From Novosphingobium sp. NDB2Meth1 (lineage in GTDB: Bacteria > Pseudomonadota > Alphaproteobacteria > Sphingomonadales > Sphingomonadaceae), in the NCBI RefSeq assembly GCF_900117425.1, contig NZ_FPEH01000019.1:62001-126000 (forward strand): DNA of 64,000 nucleotides, read 5' to 3'. The translations under genes were made by a program, and so were the position numbers. Below the pieces are notes generated by a model. That model had not been told where the DNA came from. It saw only the letters and a list, made by a program, of their open reading frames with translations, and ran no database searches. Each line of letters begins with the position of its first letter. Position 1 is the stretch's first letter. This document shows, piece by piece, positions 17,313 to 26,079 of the stretch.

Positions 17313-18119
17313 GTGCGCTACGAAACCATCCTGTTCGAAGTGGCCGATCACGTCGCCACGATCACGATCAACCGGCCCGAGGCCATGAACAGCTTCAACC
17401 GGCAGATGATGGACGAATTTGCCCATGTCTGGCACGAAGTTTCGTGGAACGATGATATCCATGTCAGCGTTTTGCGCGCGGCGCCAGGCCGGGCCTTCTG
17501 CACCGGGGTCGATGTGAAAGGCGCCGTCGCGGGCGGCGACCAGCGGCCCGCGGTCGATCTCGACAACATATGGCACTGCGAAGATCCGGGCGATCTGCTC
17601 GGCCCCAAATCGCGCAAGTGCTGGAAACCGATGATCGCGGCGGTGCACGGCATGGCGGCGGGCGGAGCGTTCTACTGGCTGAACGAGGCGGACATCATCA
17701 TCGCGTCCGAAGAAGCAACGTTCTTCGATCCGCACGTGACGTACGGGATGACCAGCGCGCTCGAGCCGATCGGCATGACCTACAAGATGCCGCTCGCCGA
17801 TGTGCTGCGCATGGTCCTGCTCGGCAATGATGAACGGATGAGCGCCGAATACGCCAAGTCCATCGGTCTCGTCAGCGAAGTGGTCCCGCTCGATGCGCTG
17901 TGGAGCCGGGCGCACGAACTGGCGCTTCAGATTGCAGCCAAGCCCCCCGCCGCGATCCAGGGCAGCATCAAGGCGATCTGGACGAGCCTCGACCTGCCGC
18001 GCTCGGTCGCGCTGGCAAACGCGCTCAAGTTTCCGCAGATCGGCAATCCAGTCGGCGTGCCGCAGGTCGACCGCGCGGCGCTGATGGCGGACAAGGCCAA
18101 GAAATACACGCTGCGTTGA
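17313..18119 (+). CDS. enoyl-CoA hydratase/isomerase family protein
   Basis: A 268-residue crotonase-fold protein opening MRYETILFEVADHVATITINRPEAMN. The oxyanion-hole segment is GRAFCTGVDVKGA. The following active-site region is GGAFYWLNEADIII and ATFFDPHVTYGM, where the usual hydratase glutamates are replaced. The chemistry may therefore be isomerisation, hydration by a variant acid or C-C bond cleavage. It uses a GTG start at 17313, supported by a GGGAGAG site about 7 bases upstream. It shares a plus-strand operon with the acyl-CoA ligase 13 bases downstream. Confidence 0.86.
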   Translation: MRYETILFEVADHVATITINRPEAMNSFNRQMMDEFAHVWHEVSWNDDIHVSVLRAAPGRAFCTGVDVKGAVAGGDQRPAVDLDNIWHCEDPGDLLGPKSRKCWKPMIAAVHGMAAGGAFYWLNEADIIIASEEATFFDPHVTYGMTSALEPIGMTYKMPLADVLRMVLLGNDERMSAEYAKSIGLVSEVVPLDALWSRAHELALQIAAKPPAAIQGSIKAIWTSLDLPRSVALANALKFPQIGNPVGVPQVDRAALMADKAKKYTLR

Positions 18120-18132
18120 CGGGCGCACCGCG

Positions 18133-19632
18133 ATGACCCACCCCCGCCTGCACGCCCTCGCCGATCCGGCCAAGCCAGCGGTGCTGATGAGCGACGGCTC
18201 CGCCGGGCTCACTTATGGCGAGCTTGAGGACCGCGCCAATCGCGGCGCGCAGCTGTTGCGGTCACTCGGGATCAAGCGCGGCGATACGATCGCATACTGG
18301 CTGCCGAATTGCCCGGAAGTGTTCGAAGTCTATTGGGCCGGGCAGCGCGCCGGGCTTTATATCACGCCCATCGCCACCGGGCTCACCGCAGGCGAGGCGG
18401 ACTACATCGTCGAAAACTCGGGCTCGCGTCTGCTGGTGGTCTCGCCCGAGATCGGCGGCCTTGCAGAACTGCCCGCGCGTGAAGGCGTCACTGTCCTGAC
18501 GCTCATGCAATGGCGCGAAGCGCTTGGTGCACAGCCGTCCGAAACGATTGCTGACGAGGCACCCGGCTTCCACATGGTCTATTCAAGCGGCACCACCGGC
18601 TGGCCCAAAGGCATCCGCCTGCCGCTGCCGCAGGGTGAAGTCACCGCCAGCCACATGCTCGCGGAGCTGTCAGCCGCCGCCTACGGCACCGGTCCGCACA
18701 CGATCTATCTGTCGCCTGCGCCGCTCTATCATACTGCGCCACTGGCCTATACGACCAGCTGCCACCGGCTCGGCGGAACTGTGGTGGTGATGCCCAAGTT
18801 CGATCCCGAAGCCGCGCTGGCCGCAATCGAGCGCTTCAGGGTCACCGCCACGCAGATGGTGCCGACCATGTTCGTGCGCCTGCTCAAACTGCCGGACGAG
18901 GTACGCGCGCGCTACGATCTTGGCTCGCTCAAAGTGGTCGTCCACGCCGCCGCGCCCTGCCCGGTGGAGATCAAGCAGGCTATGATGGCGTGGTTGGGGC
19001 CGATCATCCACGAATACTACGGCGGATCGGAAGGCAACGGCTCGACCCGGATCACCCCGGAAGAATGGCTGAGGAAGCCCGGCTCGGTCGGCAAGGCGAG
19101 CTGGGGCGTGGTCCACATCTGCAGCGATGCCGGAGAGGAACTGCCCGCCGGCGAACAGGGCGTGGTGTATTTCGAAGGGGGCTGGGATTTCCAGTACCTC
19201 GGCGATCCGGACAAGACGCGCGACAGCCGCAACCCGCTGCATCCGGCCTGGTCCACCCTCGGCGATGTCGGCTTTCTCGACGCGGACGGCTACCTCTTCC
19301 TGACCGACCGCAGGAGCTACATGATCATTTCCGGCGGGGTGAACATCTACCCGCAGGAAGTCGAAAACCTGCTCATCACGCATCCGCGCGTGGCCGATGC
19401 CGCCGTGATCGGCGTGCCCAATGCGGATTTCGGGGAGGAAGTAAAAGCCGTCATCCAGCCGCTTGACCCGGCCAATGCTACCCCTGATTTCGCGGCTGAA
19501 CTGATCGCGTTTTGCAAGGCCCGGCTCGCGCATGTGAAGTGCCCGCGCTCGGTTGATTTCGATCTCGCCCTGCCCCGGCTCGACAACGGGAAGCTCTACA
19601 AACGGCTGATCAAGGACCGTTATTGGAGCTGA
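18133..19632 (+). CDS. AMP-dependent acyl-CoA synthetase (FadD-like)
   Basis: A 499-residue adenylate-forming ligase. Visible motifs are MVYSSGTTGWPKGIRLPL near residue 155, EYYGGSEGNGSTRI, the hinge DRRSYMIISGGVNIYPQEVE and the C-terminal LPRLDNGKLYKRLIKDRYW with the catalytic lysine. The EYYGGSEG form resembles the bulky-substrate FadD ligases of steroid and terpenoid degradation rather than long-chain fatty acid ligases. It is cotranscribed with the enoyl-CoA hydratase upstream. The substrate is not decided by the sequence. Confidence 0.9.
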   Translation: MTHPRLHALADPAKPAVLMSDGSAGLTYGELEDRANRGAQLLRSLGIKRGDTIAYWLPNCPEVFEVYWAGQRAGLYITPIATGLTAGEADYIVENSGSRLLVVSPEIGGLAELPAREGVTVLTLMQWREALGAQPSETIADEAPGFHMVYSSGTTGWPKGIRLPLPQGEVTASHMLAELSAAAYGTGPHTIYLSPAPLYHTAPLAYTTSCHRLGGTVVVMPKFDPEAALAAIERFRVTATQMVPTMFVRLLKLPDEVRARYDLGSLKVVVHAAAPCPVEIKQAMMAWLGPIIHEYYGGSEGNGSTRITPEEWLRKPGSVGKASWGVVHICSDAGEELPAGEQGVVYFEGGWDFQYLGDPDKTRDSRNPLHPAWSTLGDVGFLDADGYLFLTDRRSYMIISGGVNIYPQEVENLLITHPRVADAAVIGVPNADFGEEVKAVIQPLDPANATPDFAAELIAFCKARLAHVKCPRSVDFDLALPRLDNGKLYKRLIKDRYWS

Positions 19633-20038
19633 AATTTCGTGGCTCGGTTCTGCCTCACCAATGTCCCTTGGCCATGCCCCAGAGAGTTGGGCCTAGATAC
19701 CGGCTTCCAGCAGGCTGGCAGATGCAAAGTAATCCCGCCGGATTGCGACCTCGTTCTGTCGGAGAATGTTCGGCATCGGCTAGATGCCGCGAGCGACTTA
19801 GTGAAGCCCCCCGCCCTAAGCAATGACTGAACGGGGGACGTCAGTTGGCCCGGGATCCGGCGGGACGCGGGATTGGATGAATATTGCTCGAGACCCCGGG
19901 CATCACTCGAGACCGGCGGGTCCATGATGGTTTCCCTTATAGTTTGACCCTGAGCAACATCCCCGGCAGTGATTGATGAGGCGCAGCCCTTGCCATTGCA
20001 TGGCTCGGGAGTGAGCTGCGCCAGCATAAGCACCAGCG
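19633..20038. other. 406-bp intergenic stretch without a recognised gene
   Basis: No coding frame here looks real: the short open frames lack ribosome sites and family-like composition. A direct repeat CTCGAGACC occurs at 19887-19895 and 19906-19914, 19 bases apart. It could be a regulator site for the TetR gene starting at 20039, but it has no other copy that I saw. Neither operator A nor operator B is present. Confidence 0.5.
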
Positions 20039-20707
20039 ATGAGCACGATGCCGGGCAAAAACCAGACTGCTTCGCTTGAGATCAACCCGATCAAGGCGGA
20101 GATTGACGAGGTCAAACGCAGACGCATTCTCGAGGAGGCCGTGCGGCAGTTCTTCGAGAAGGGCTATGAAGCGACGTCGCTGGAATCGATTGCCGAAGGG
20201 CTCGGTGTCACGAAGCAGTTCATCTACTCGCGCTTTCGCAGCAAGGCCGAACTGCTGGTCCATGTTTGCAAGGCCGGTGCGACTGCTGCCGATGAAACGG
20301 TTGCGTTCAGCGCCACCTTGGCGGGGGAGCCGGCGACCCGCCTGGCGCAGATCATTCGCTATTTTGTCCGGCTGCAGATCGAACATCGCCGCGAAGTGGC
20401 ACTCTATTTCCGGGAGGCCAAGAGCCTTCCGGCCGAAGAGGCCGTGACCATCGACGCCTCGAAGCAGCACTTTCACCGGATGCTGCGCGCGCTGCTCAAG
20501 GAAGGCTCGCTGAGCGGTCAGTTCGAGATTGCGGATCCTTCGCTGGCGGCTTCGGCGCTTGGCGGCATGGCATCGTGGGCATTCACGTGGTTTACCCCCG
20601 AAGGGCGTTGGGACGCCGAATCCGTCGCGCAGGAACTCGCCCGCCTCGCGCTCAGAACGGTCGGGGTGCGCGATCCCGAGGCTTACGTCATCGACAGCAC
20701 CGCCTGA
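20039..20707 (+). CDS. TetR/AcrR family transcriptional regulator
   Basis: A 222-residue TetR-family repressor. The N-terminal helix-turn-helix is visible in RRRILEEAVRQFFEKGYEATSLESIAEGLGV and TKQFIYSRFRSKAELLVHV (residues about 27-75). The helical C-terminal ligand domain follows, with a typical AcrR-like WAFTWFTPEGRW stretch. It lies directly upstream of, and codirectional with, the OTEMO-like monooxygenase. The gap between the two genes contains two AT-rich palindromes, so it is the nearest candidate regulator of that gene. Which of the three TetR proteins binds operator A is not known. Confidence 0.88.
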   Translation: MSTMPGKNQTASLEINPIKAEIDEVKRRRILEEAVRQFFEKGYEATSLESIAEGLGVTKQFIYSRFRSKAELLVHVCKAGATAADETVAFSATLAGEPATRLAQIIRYFVRLQIEHRREVALYFREAKSLPAEEAVTIDASKQHFHRMLRALLKEGSLSGQFEIADPSLAASALGGMASWAFTWFTPEGRWDAESVAQELARLALRTVGVRDPEAYVIDSTA

Positions 20708-20837
20708 ACCAGCCGCCTCGCTGGCGCGCCATTTGACCACCGGATGTGGCCTTTACTCCCTGATTATCAATCATTTGTCTTTCGCACACGGTCAGCGCGG
20801 CCCCCGCCGCACGCCCGTGACTTGCGCCTTTCCGCTC

Positions 20838-20866
20838 AGAATATTCTTGACAGAATATATATATTC
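20838..20866. promoter_or_regulatory. two AT-rich palindromes upstream of the OTEMO-like gene
   Basis: AGAATATTCT (20838-20847) and GAATATATATATTC (20853-20866) are both perfect palindromes, sharing GAATAT half sites. A TTGACA that could serve as a -35 element lies between them at 20847-20852. They are 60-88 bases before the monooxygenase ATG and differ from operators A and B, which suggests separate control of this gene. Confidence 0.55.
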
Positions 20867-20925
20867 CTTTGAGTATATTACTGACCCGGCGGCGTGGCCC
20901 GGCGGCAATATCCGGAAGGTGCCTC

Positions 20926-22563
20926 ATGATAACTGGCGAACTCGTGCCCGATTTCGATGCCGTAGTGATCGGCGCCGGCGTGACCGGAATGTACCAGACA
21001 CATCTGCTCGAGCAGAGCGGCCTCACCGTGTGCGGGATCGAAGCGGGGGCCGATGTCGGCGGCACGTGGTATTGGAACCGCTACCCCGGGTGCCGGCTCG
21101 ATACCGAAAGCTACGCCTACGGCTACTTCGCGCTCAAGGGCATCATTCCGGATTGGGAATGGCAGGAGCGCTTCGCCTCGCAGCCGGAGATGCTGCGCTA
21201 TGCCAACCGGGCTGCCGATGCGATGGACGTCCGCAAGCTGTATCGTTTCAATACCAAGGTGGTCGCCGCGCACTATCAGGATGCGGGCAATGTCTGGCGG
21301 GTCACGCTCGATAATGGCGACGTGCTCAGCTGCCGCCATCTGATATCGGCGACGGGCCCGCTATCAGCCACGAGAATGCCGGACATCAAGGGCATCGACG
21401 CGTTCCAGGGCGGGTCCTTCCACTCGTCGCGCTGGCCGGTCGATGCGGACGGCCTGCCGCGCGACATCGATTTCACCGGCAAGCGCGTGGGGATCATCGG
21501 AACCGGTGCGACGGGGGTTCAGATCATCCCGATTGTCGCGGAAAGCGCGGGCGAACTCTTCGTGTTTCAGCGCTCGCCCAACTGGTGCACGCCGCTGGGC
21601 AACACGCCCATCAGCAAGGACGAGATGGCCGTCATCCGCAAGCGCTACCCCAACATTCTGGAATACGTGAAGGTCACCGACACGGCGTTCCCCTATCACC
21701 GCGACCATCGCAAGGCGATCGACGTCCCTGCGGACGAGCGCGAAGCCTTCTTCGAGGATCTCTACAATCAGCCCGGATACGGCATCTGGCTGAGCGGCTT
21801 CCGCGATCTGCTGGTCAACAAGGAATCCAACAAGTTCCTTGCCGATTTCGTTGCCGGCAAGATCCGCCAGCGGGTCAAGGACCAGCGCACTGCCGAGAAG
21901 TTGATCCCGACCGATCACCCCTTCGGCGGCAAGCGCGTTCCGATGGAGACCAACTACTACGAGGCCTACAACAAGGACACCGTCCACCTCGTCGATATCC
22001 GCGAGGCCCCGATCGTGGAGATCACCGCGAGCGGCATCCGCACGGCCGACGCATTTTACGAACTCGACGTGATCATCTTTGCGACCGGCTTCGATGCGGT
22101 GACCGGTTCGCTCGACCGGATCGATATCCGCGGGAAGCACGGCAAGCGACTGAGGGACGCCTGGGCCGATGGCCCGACCACCTTCCTCGGCCTACAGGCA
22201 CGCGGCTTTCCGAACTTCTATACGCTGGTCGGCCCGCACAACGGATCGGCCTTCTGCAATGTCGGCGTGTGCGGCGGGCTGCAGGCCGAATGGGTCACGC
22301 AGATGCTGGTTTACCTTACCGCCAAGGGCCTCAGCTTTGCTGAACCTTCGCAGGCGGCCGAGGACGAATGGACGGAATCGATCTACCGCGATTTTTCGCG
22401 CACCCTGCTTGCCGAGGCCAATGCCTGGTGGGTCAAGACGACGACGAAACCAGATGGATCGGTCGTGCGCCGCACGCTTGTCCATGTCGGCGGCGGCCCC
22501 GAATATCGCAAACGGTGCGAACAGGTGGCTTATCATGATTACGAAGGCTTCGAACTCGCCTGA
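20926..22563 (+). CDS. camG: type I Baeyer-Villiger monooxygenase, OTEMO (CamG)-like
   Basis: A 545-residue FAD/NADPH monooxygenase. It has Rossmann motifs VIGAGVTGMYQ (N-terminus) and VGIIGTGATGVQ, and the Baeyer-Villiger fingerprint FQGGSFHSSRW (FxGxxxHxxxW) near residues 160-170. The length and many segments (GGTWYWNRYPGCRLDTESYA, YGIWLSGFRDLLVNKESN, VVRRTLVHVGGGPEYRKRCE) match, from memory, the camphor-pathway enzyme OTEMO of Pseudomonas putida. OTEMO oxygenates 2-oxo-delta3-4,5,5-trimethylcyclopentenylacetyl-CoA to a lactone. The ATG at 20926 has a GGAAGG site 7 bases upstream; an earlier in-frame TTG has none. A CoA ligase follows, as the CoA-ester substrate would require. Confidence 0.85.
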   Translation: MITGELVPDFDAVVIGAGVTGMYQTHLLEQSGLTVCGIEAGADVGGTWYWNRYPGCRLDTESYAYGYFALKGIIPDWEWQERFASQPEMLRYANRAADAMDVRKLYRFNTKVVAAHYQDAGNVWRVTLDNGDVLSCRHLISATGPLSATRMPDIKGIDAFQGGSFHSSRWPVDADGLPRDIDFTGKRVGIIGTGATGVQIIPIVAESAGELFVFQRSPNWCTPLGNTPISKDEMAVIRKRYPNILEYVKVTDTAFPYHRDHRKAIDVPADEREAFFEDLYNQPGYGIWLSGFRDLLVNKESNKFLADFVAGKIRQRVKDQRTAEKLIPTDHPFGGKRVPMETNYYEAYNKDTVHLVDIREAPIVEITASGIRTADAFYELDVIIFATGFDAVTGSLDRIDIRGKHGKRLRDAWADGPTTFLGLQARGFPNFYTLVGPHNGSAFCNVGVCGGLQAEWVTQMLVYLTAKGLSFAEPSQAAEDEWTESIYRDFSRTLLAEANAWWVKTTTKPDGSVVRRTLVHVGGGPEYRKRCEQVAYHDYEGFELA

Positions 22564-22569
22564 TATCAA

Positions 22570-22585
22570 TCAACATTAGCGTTGA
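22570..22585. promoter_or_regulatory. operator B, copy 1 (before the CoA ligase)
   Basis: TCAACATTAGCGTTGA: a perfect 5-bp inverted repeat TCAAC/GTTGA with a 6-base spacer. It lies between the OTEMO-like gene and the ligase, 61 bases before the ligase start, and matches six further copies in this window. Confidence 0.72.
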
Positions 22586-22645
22586 CAGTCGCGCTCGTGC
22601 GCTTCATTCTTGGCCGCGACAAGCGATGACGGGGAGAGTTTCGCC

Positions 22646-24271
22646 TTGATATTCAGCGAGTGGTCCGAAGTTGCGCCACTGGCGGATCTGCTGATCCGCA
22701 GCGCAGCGCGCCATCCTGACCGGCATGCGCTGGTCATGCCAGACCTGACCCTGACTTATGCCGAACTGCGCGATGCCTCGATCGAGATCGCCCGGGGCAT
22801 CATCGGGCTGGGCCTCGCCCCGCGCGCGCATGTCGGCATTCTCGCCAACAACAGCCGCGAACTCGTCACCGCCCTGTTTGGCGCGGCGCTGGCCAATTGC
22901 GTGGCAGTGCCGCTCAATGCCCGCCACAAGAGCCGGGAGCTTGGCTTCATTATCGAAAACGCCGATCTCGCGGTGATCCTGACAACGGCGGCCGACACAC
23001 GCTTTGTCGATTTTCGGTCTGTGCTCGCAGAGGCCCTGCCCTCGCTTGGCACAAGTGCGCCCGGCGCGCCGCTTGCGCTCGCCGAAGCACCCCTGCTGCG
23101 CGGTGTCGTGGTGCTCGAAGGCGATGCGCCCGCGGGCTTCATTTCCCGCACCGACTTCGTTGCGGCAGCGCAGGCTGTGCCCGTCAGCGCGGTGGATGCC
23201 GTCCGCCGCGCCACGCGCCTGCGTGATACGGCCTTCATCATCTACACGTCCGGAACCACGGCCAATCCCAAGGGTTGCCTGCTTTGCCACGAAGCTGTGT
23301 CACGCGGGCCGGTGGAGCGCGCCAGCAGCCGCTTCCGCGCGCGCGAGCATGACGTGACATGGGGCGGCGGTCCGCTGTTCCATATCGGCTCGCTCGCCCC
23401 GTTCATCGGCGTGATCGGCACCGGCGGAACCTATGTGACCGACGTGTTCTTCGATGCCGGGCGCGCGCTCGATCTGATGGAGCGGGAAAATGTATCCGTC
23501 GCCTGGCCCTGGTTCCCGGCCATCCTGCAACCGTTGCTCGATCATCCCGCGTTCGATCCAGCCCGCCTTGCTGCCTGGCGCAAGGTCTTGCTGATTGCGC
23601 CCCCCGCGCTGGTGAACCGCGTCCAGCAAACCTTTCCCGAGGCCGAATTCATGCAGGCCTGCGGCATGACCGAAACCGCCGGGATCTTTGCGCTTTGCGC
23701 GCCTGATGAAACACCCGAGCAGCGCGCCGTCAGTCAGGGCAAGCCCGTACCGGGCATTGCGGTCAAGATCATCGAGCTCGAAAGCGGCGAGGAGGCCGCA
23801 GCCGATGTCGTGGGCGAAATTCTCGTCCGGGGCTACTGCGTGATGGACGGCTATTACCGCTCGCCGGAAAAGACGGCCGAAGCGCTCGATGCGGAGGGCT
23901 GGCTGCACACGGGCGATCTCTACGCTCGCGCTGCGGACGGGCAGCTGACCTTTCATGGCCGCGCCAAGGACATGCTCAAGGTCGGCGGGGAAAACGTCGC
24001 GGCGATCGAGGTGGAAGCCTACTTGTGCAGCCACCCGGCGGTGAAACTGGCCGAAGTGGTTGGCCGACCCGATCCGCGGCTGGACGAAGTTCCCATCGCC
24101 TTTGTCGAGCTTCGCCCTGGCAAATCCGCCAGTGAAGAGGAACTCATCGCGTTCTGCCAAGGACGCATCGCGAGCTACAAAGTGCCGCGCGCGGTGTTCT
24201 TCATGAACGACGGCGAATGGCCGATGTCCGCGACCAAGGTCGACAAGCGGGCCCTGCGCGCGCGGCTCTAG
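22646..24271 (+). CDS. AMP-dependent acyl-CoA synthetase (candidate OTE-CoA ligase)
   Basis: A 541-residue adenylate-forming ligase. The P-loop is IIYTSGTTANPKGCLL, the A5 motif QACGMTETAGIF, the hinge GRAKDMLKVGGENVAAIEVE and the C-terminal SATKVDKRALRARL includes the catalytic lysine. The TTG at 22646 is chosen because GGGGAGAG lies 7 bases upstream; another TTG at 22610 has no ribosome site. The gene follows the OTEMO-like monooxygenase, whose substrate in the camphor pathway is a CoA ester of an acid made non-enzymatically. This ligase is therefore the best candidate to make that ester. That assignment is inference from position. Confidence 0.85.
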   Translation: MIFSEWSEVAPLADLLIRSAARHPDRHALVMPDLTLTYAELRDASIEIARGIIGLGLAPRAHVGILANNSRELVTALFGAALANCVAVPLNARHKSRELGFIIENADLAVILTTAADTRFVDFRSVLAEALPSLGTSAPGAPLALAEAPLLRGVVVLEGDAPAGFISRTDFVAAAQAVPVSAVDAVRRATRLRDTAFIIYTSGTTANPKGCLLCHEAVSRGPVERASSRFRAREHDVTWGGGPLFHIGSLAPFIGVIGTGGTYVTDVFFDAGRALDLMERENVSVAWPWFPAILQPLLDHPAFDPARLAAWRKVLLIAPPALVNRVQQTFPEAEFMQACGMTETAGIFALCAPDETPEQRAVSQGKPVPGIAVKIIELESGEEAAADVVGEILVRGYCVMDGYYRSPEKTAEALDAEGWLHTGDLYARAADGQLTFHGRAKDMLKVGGENVAAIEVEAYLCSHPAVKLAEVVGRPDPRLDEVPIAFVELRPGKSASEEELIAFCQGRIASYKVPRAVFFMNDGEWPMSATKVDKRALRARL

Positions 24272-24973
24272 TCAGCGCTTCTCCATGCCGCTGAAGAAGA
24301 TCTCGCAGAAGGCGTTCGAGATTTCGGGCGCCGAATGCGCGCCGCCCGGCTGGTACCAACGGTGGGTCCAGTTCAGCATGCCGAATACGGCATTCGCGGC
24401 CACCGAGACGGCGATATCGTCGCGCATCTCGCCCTTGCCGATGAGTTCGCTGATCAGGCTGAGGACGATCTTCTCGAACGTGCGGGTCTTGGCCACGATG
24501 CGCTGCGCCCAGGCGCTTTTCTCGCTGGTGACCCGGCTCATTTCTTCCTGAATGTAGACGTACATATGCGGATAGTACTGGTCGTAGGCCGACATGAGCT
24601 GGGTGATGACCGCGCGCAGCTTTTCCTTCGGTTCCAGCGCATCGTCGGCAAAGATCGCTTCGCAGGCCGCGATGTTCGCTTCCACCCCAACCCGCAAACA
24701 TTCGCGAAACAGCTCTTCCTTGCTGCCGAAGTAGTAATAGACGGTAGCCCTGTCCAAGCCTGCCTTATGGCCGATTTCGGCAAGTGTCGTTGCCTTGAAG
24801 CCGTGCGTCTTGAACTGCCTGCCGGCAATTTCAACGAGTTCGGCCCGCTTTGCCAGATAATCGTTGCTGCCCTCTTCGAGAGCCGACTGCCGCCGTTTCG
24901 AAATATTGCTCGTGGTTGCCATGCCCCGAGGCCTATCGACCTCCCGCTTGGCTGACAAGGTCGATTGGTTCAT
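24272..24973 (-). CDS. TetR/AcrR family transcriptional regulator with N-terminal extension
   Basis: A 233-residue TetR protein with the helix-turn-helix at about residues 47-95 (FKATTLAEIGHKAGLDRATV, then YYYFGSKEELFRECL). About 40 basic and polar residues precede it, longer than usual. The ATG at 24971-24973 is preferred: a GGAGG site lies 8 bases upstream, inside the end of the RibB-like gene, so translation is coupled. An internal ATG at 24922 would remove 17 residues and is possible. The C-terminal domain (MLNWTHRWYQPGG) resembles TetR regulators of fatty-acid and terpene catabolism. It is the last gene of a long minus-strand operon and may sense one of its intermediates. Confidence 0.86.
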   Translation of the reverse strand: MNQSTLSAKREVDRPRGMATTSNISKRRQSALEEGSNDYLAKRAELVEIAGRQFKTHGFKATTLAEIGHKAGLDRATVYYYFGSKEELFRECLRVGVEANIAACEAIFADDALEPKEKLRAVITQLMSAYDQYYPHMYVYIQEEMSRVTSEKSAWAQRIVAKTRTFEKIVLSLISELIGKGEMRDDIAVSVAANAVFGMLNWTHRWYQPGGAHSAPEISNAFCEIFFSGMEKR

Positions 24974-24977
24974 GGCT

Positions 24978-26078
24978 TCAGCCTCCGACAATGGCTTTGC
25001 GATCGACGATCTCAAGCCCAAATCCCTCCAGTGCCGCCATCTTCCTGCTGCTCGAAGTCAGCAGTGCCATCCGCCCGACGCCAAGGTCCTTCAGGATCTG
25101 CGCCCCGATCCCATAGTCTCGCTCGCTTGAAATGCGCGCATATTCCTCGCGGCCGCCCAGCACCCGGCGCGAGATCGACGCGCGGTCCGGATCCTGGACG
25201 AAGACCGCGACGGCCGGGCCGTCATGCTGCGCAAGCTGGCGCAACGCTGCGGGCACATAGTCCGGATGCGCATTGCGATAGCCCAACAAGTCCGCCGTCA
25301 GGTCGAACTGGTGGACGCGGACCAGCGTGTCCTCCTCGGGCGTGATCGCACCGCGCACCAGTGCCACGTGCTCGCCATGGTCGACCAGATCGCGGTACAC
25401 ATGGATCGTGAAGCTGTCCCCGTAGTGGCTGTCGAACGGTCCGCTGGCGACCCGCTCGACAAGCGTCTCGGTGCGCCGGCGCCAGGCGATGAGATCGGCG
25501 ATCGTGCCGATCTTCATGCCGTGCTCGGCGGCAAAGGGTACAAGGTCCGGCAGCCGCGCCATGGTCCCGTCCGGGTTCATCACCTCGCAGATCACCCCGG
25601 CCGGAACCAACCCGGCAAGCCGGGCGATATCAACCGCGGCCTCGGTATGTCCGGCGCGCACCAGCACGCCGCCGTCACGCGCGGTCAGCGGGAACACGTG
25701 GCCTGGCGAGACCAGATCGCGCGGCCCACATTGCGCATTGATCGCGACCGAAATCGTCCTGGCGCGGTCAAATGCGGATATCCCTGTCGTCACGCCTTCG
25801 CGCGCCTCGATCGAGACGGTGAAGGCAGTTCCATGCCCCGAGCGGTTGTCACTCGACATGGGCGACAGTTCGAGATCCCGCGCGCGCTGCGCCGTGATCG
25901 CAAGGCAGATCAGACCGCGGGCATGGATTGCCATCTGGTTGATCCGTTCCGGTGTGGCAAACTGCGCCGGGACAATGATGTCGCCTTCGTTCTCGCGGTC
26001 ATCCGCGTCGACCAGAATGAAGGGCCTGCCATTGCGGGCTTCGTCGATGATTTCGTCGATGGAGGCAATCGCGGCCAT
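24978..26078 (-). CDS. ribB: RibB-type 3,4-dihydroxy-2-butanone-4-phosphate synthase with degenerate GCH2-like domain
   Basis: A 366-residue protein. The N-terminal 200 residues carry the RibB signature, with DADDRENEGDIIVPAQ and VRAGHTEAAVDIARLAG. This half makes 3,4-dihydroxy-2-butanone-4-phosphate from ribulose-5-phosphate for riboflavin. The C-terminal half resembles GTP cyclohydrolase II, but the zinc cysteines are gone: the region that should read like SECLTGD...CDC is VRVHQFDLTADLLGYRNAH. Such RibB-plus-inactive-domain (RibBX-type) proteins are known in Proteobacteria. It starts MAAIASIDEIIDEA, 1 base after the DUF2889 gene. A dedicated copy beside flavin-dependent monooxygenases suggests local flavin supply. 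Confidence 0.86.
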   Translation of the reverse strand: MAAIASIDEIIDEARNGRPFILVDADDRENEGDIIVPAQFATPERINQMAIHARGLICLAITAQRARDLELSPMSSDNRSGHGTAFTVSIEAREGVTTGISAFDRARTISVAINAQCGPRDLVSPGHVFPLTARDGGVLVRAGHTEAAVDIARLAGLVPAGVICEVMNPDGTMARLPDLVPFAAEHGMKIGTIADLIAWRRRTETLVERVASGPFDSHYGDSFTIHVYRDLVDHGEHVALVRGAITPEEDTLVRVHQFDLTADLLGYRNAHPDYVPAALRQLAQHDGPAVAVFVQDPDRASISRRVLGGREEYARISSERDYGIGAQILKDLGVGRMALLTSSSRKMAALEGFGLEIVDRKAIVGG

Positions 26079-26079
26079 C

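Noticed and set aside
24978..25500. GTP cyclohydrolase II activity in the RibB-like protein
   Set aside because: The zinc-binding cysteines of that enzyme are missing in the aligned region, so only RibB activity is supported.
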